Shown: piece by piece, positions 63,654 to 64,000 of the stretch
Numbering within the stretch: position 1 is the first letter of the stretch
Layout: each line of letters opens with the position of its first letter
Assembly (NCBI GenBank): GCA_944388585.1
Contig: CALXJI010000002.1
Location: 1 to 64,000, forward strand
Direction: 5' to 3'
DNA: 64,000 bases
Source: an uncultured Clostridia bacterium
GTDB taxonomy: Bacteria; Bacillota; Clostridia; TANB77; CAG-465
Translations under genes and position numbers: made by a program
Notes under the pieces: model-generated
The model's database searches: none
Seen by the model: the letters and a program-made list of their open reading frames with translations, nothing else
Told to the model about the DNA's origin: nothing

Positions 63654-64000
63654 ATATTTTCTTAAAACTATCTAACTTATATATATCATTATTATTTTTA
63701 AATATATACTGTACACTCTCAAGTATACTTTCATCTATTGTTCCATTTTCTATTAACTCTCTTATATATTCTATCTGTCCACTTTCCATTCCGAGTTTTT
63801 CATCGTTTAAAGTAAGTGCAAGTACTGATTTTGCTTTATCATAATACAAATTATTTGTGATATTTGATGTTATTTCTTGCATTTGTACATTCTTTGTTAT
63901 GTATATTCTATATGCTTGAAGCTCTATTCTATCAGAATATTGCAAAATTTGATATGGTATTTCAAGAGTATAATTAAATGAAGCTCCTTCATAACCTATA
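63652..64000 (-). CDS. C-terminal part of a gene entering from the right edge
   Basis: The open frame continues past 64000 (residues I-G-Y-E-G-A-S-F-N-Y-T-L-E before the first Met at 63945), so this is a 3' fragment of at least 115 residues. The visible part is acidic and mixed alpha/beta, with no motif I recognise. Confidence 0.7.
   Translation of the reverse strand, partial: IGYEGASFNYTLEIPYQILQYSDRIELQAYRIYITKNVQMQEITSNITNNLYYDKAKSVLALTLNDEKLGMESGQIEYIRELIENGTIDESILESVQYIFKNNNDIYKLDSFKKI

Overview
The window comes from a strongly A+T-rich Gram-positive bacterium. Gene content (RNase J, CarD, DisA/RadA, Asp23/AmaP, a glmS ribozyme, an LPxTG protein, cohesin/dockerin-type surface proteins, Spo0A-like C-terminal domains) points to an anaerobic, probably host-associated and uncultivated member of the Clostridia. 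No rRNA, phage structural genes or CRISPR array are present. Most genes lie on the minus strand in short operons bounded by clear intrinsic terminators. Many promoters are textbook sigma-A type, with a 17-bp spacer.

Layout: 1-735, four imperfect ~62-bp repeats between a small gene and the first codons of a gene leaving the window, next to tRNA-Gly. 899-3073, a divergent polysaccharide deacetylase / family 2 glycosyltransferase pair. 3128-5307, small genes including a Cys/Asn-rich peptide and a Fic toxin-antitoxin pair. 5322-8943, gltX and rnj. 9382-11702, tRNA-Gln, a ribbon-helix-helix regulator, two small membrane proteins and a PHP-domain protein. 11934-20354, carD, uppS-ispA-ispH, a secreted protein, two unknown genes, disA and radA. 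20533-26634, membrane and ABC-transporter genes. 26834-27278, an HTH regulator. 27326-34092, glycolysis operon gap-pgk-tpiA-gpmI-(zinc ribbon)-eno. 34353-41131, LigT-like, YitT, Ppx/GppA-like, tRNA-Leu, TPR, murC, tRNA-Tyr/tRNA-CAU, ychF. 41238-46017, degenerate amidase, ECF sigma/anti-sigma, a matrixin-like protease and two Spo0A_C paralogues. 46334-53275, xseB-xseA-nusB-(DUF2273)-amaP-asp23, hinT, a short alaS and ttcA. 53289-61340, a large LPITG surface protein and a cohesin-like / dockerin-glucosaminidase pair. 61538-63613, promoter, glmS ribozyme and glmS.

The main discovery candidate concerns the codon CGG. I checked every CGG/CCG triplet by eye. About sixty CGG triplets fall out of frame across codon boundaries in the recognised genes, but only three are in frame. 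All three sit exactly where a gene loses its frame and resumes in the +1 frame: a PHP phosphoesterase (10937), a signal-anchored membrane protein (26517) and an HTH regulator (27056). In each case, reading CGG plus the next base (CGGA, CGGG, CGGA) as one four-base step restores a full-length protein; staying in frame hits a stop within a few codons. This suggests that CGG is unassigned in this organism and acts as a +1 frameshift or quadruplet-decoding site. The last two genes are divergent neighbours with back-to-back promoters.

Other notable points are the repeats at the left edge, the Cys/Asn-rich peptide, a likely ATA start for the deacetylase, an alanyl-tRNA synthetase without its C-Ala domain behind a leader hairpin, a tRNA-Leu promoter overlapping an upstream terminator, and the cohesin/dockerin pair for displaying a peptidoglycan hydrolase.
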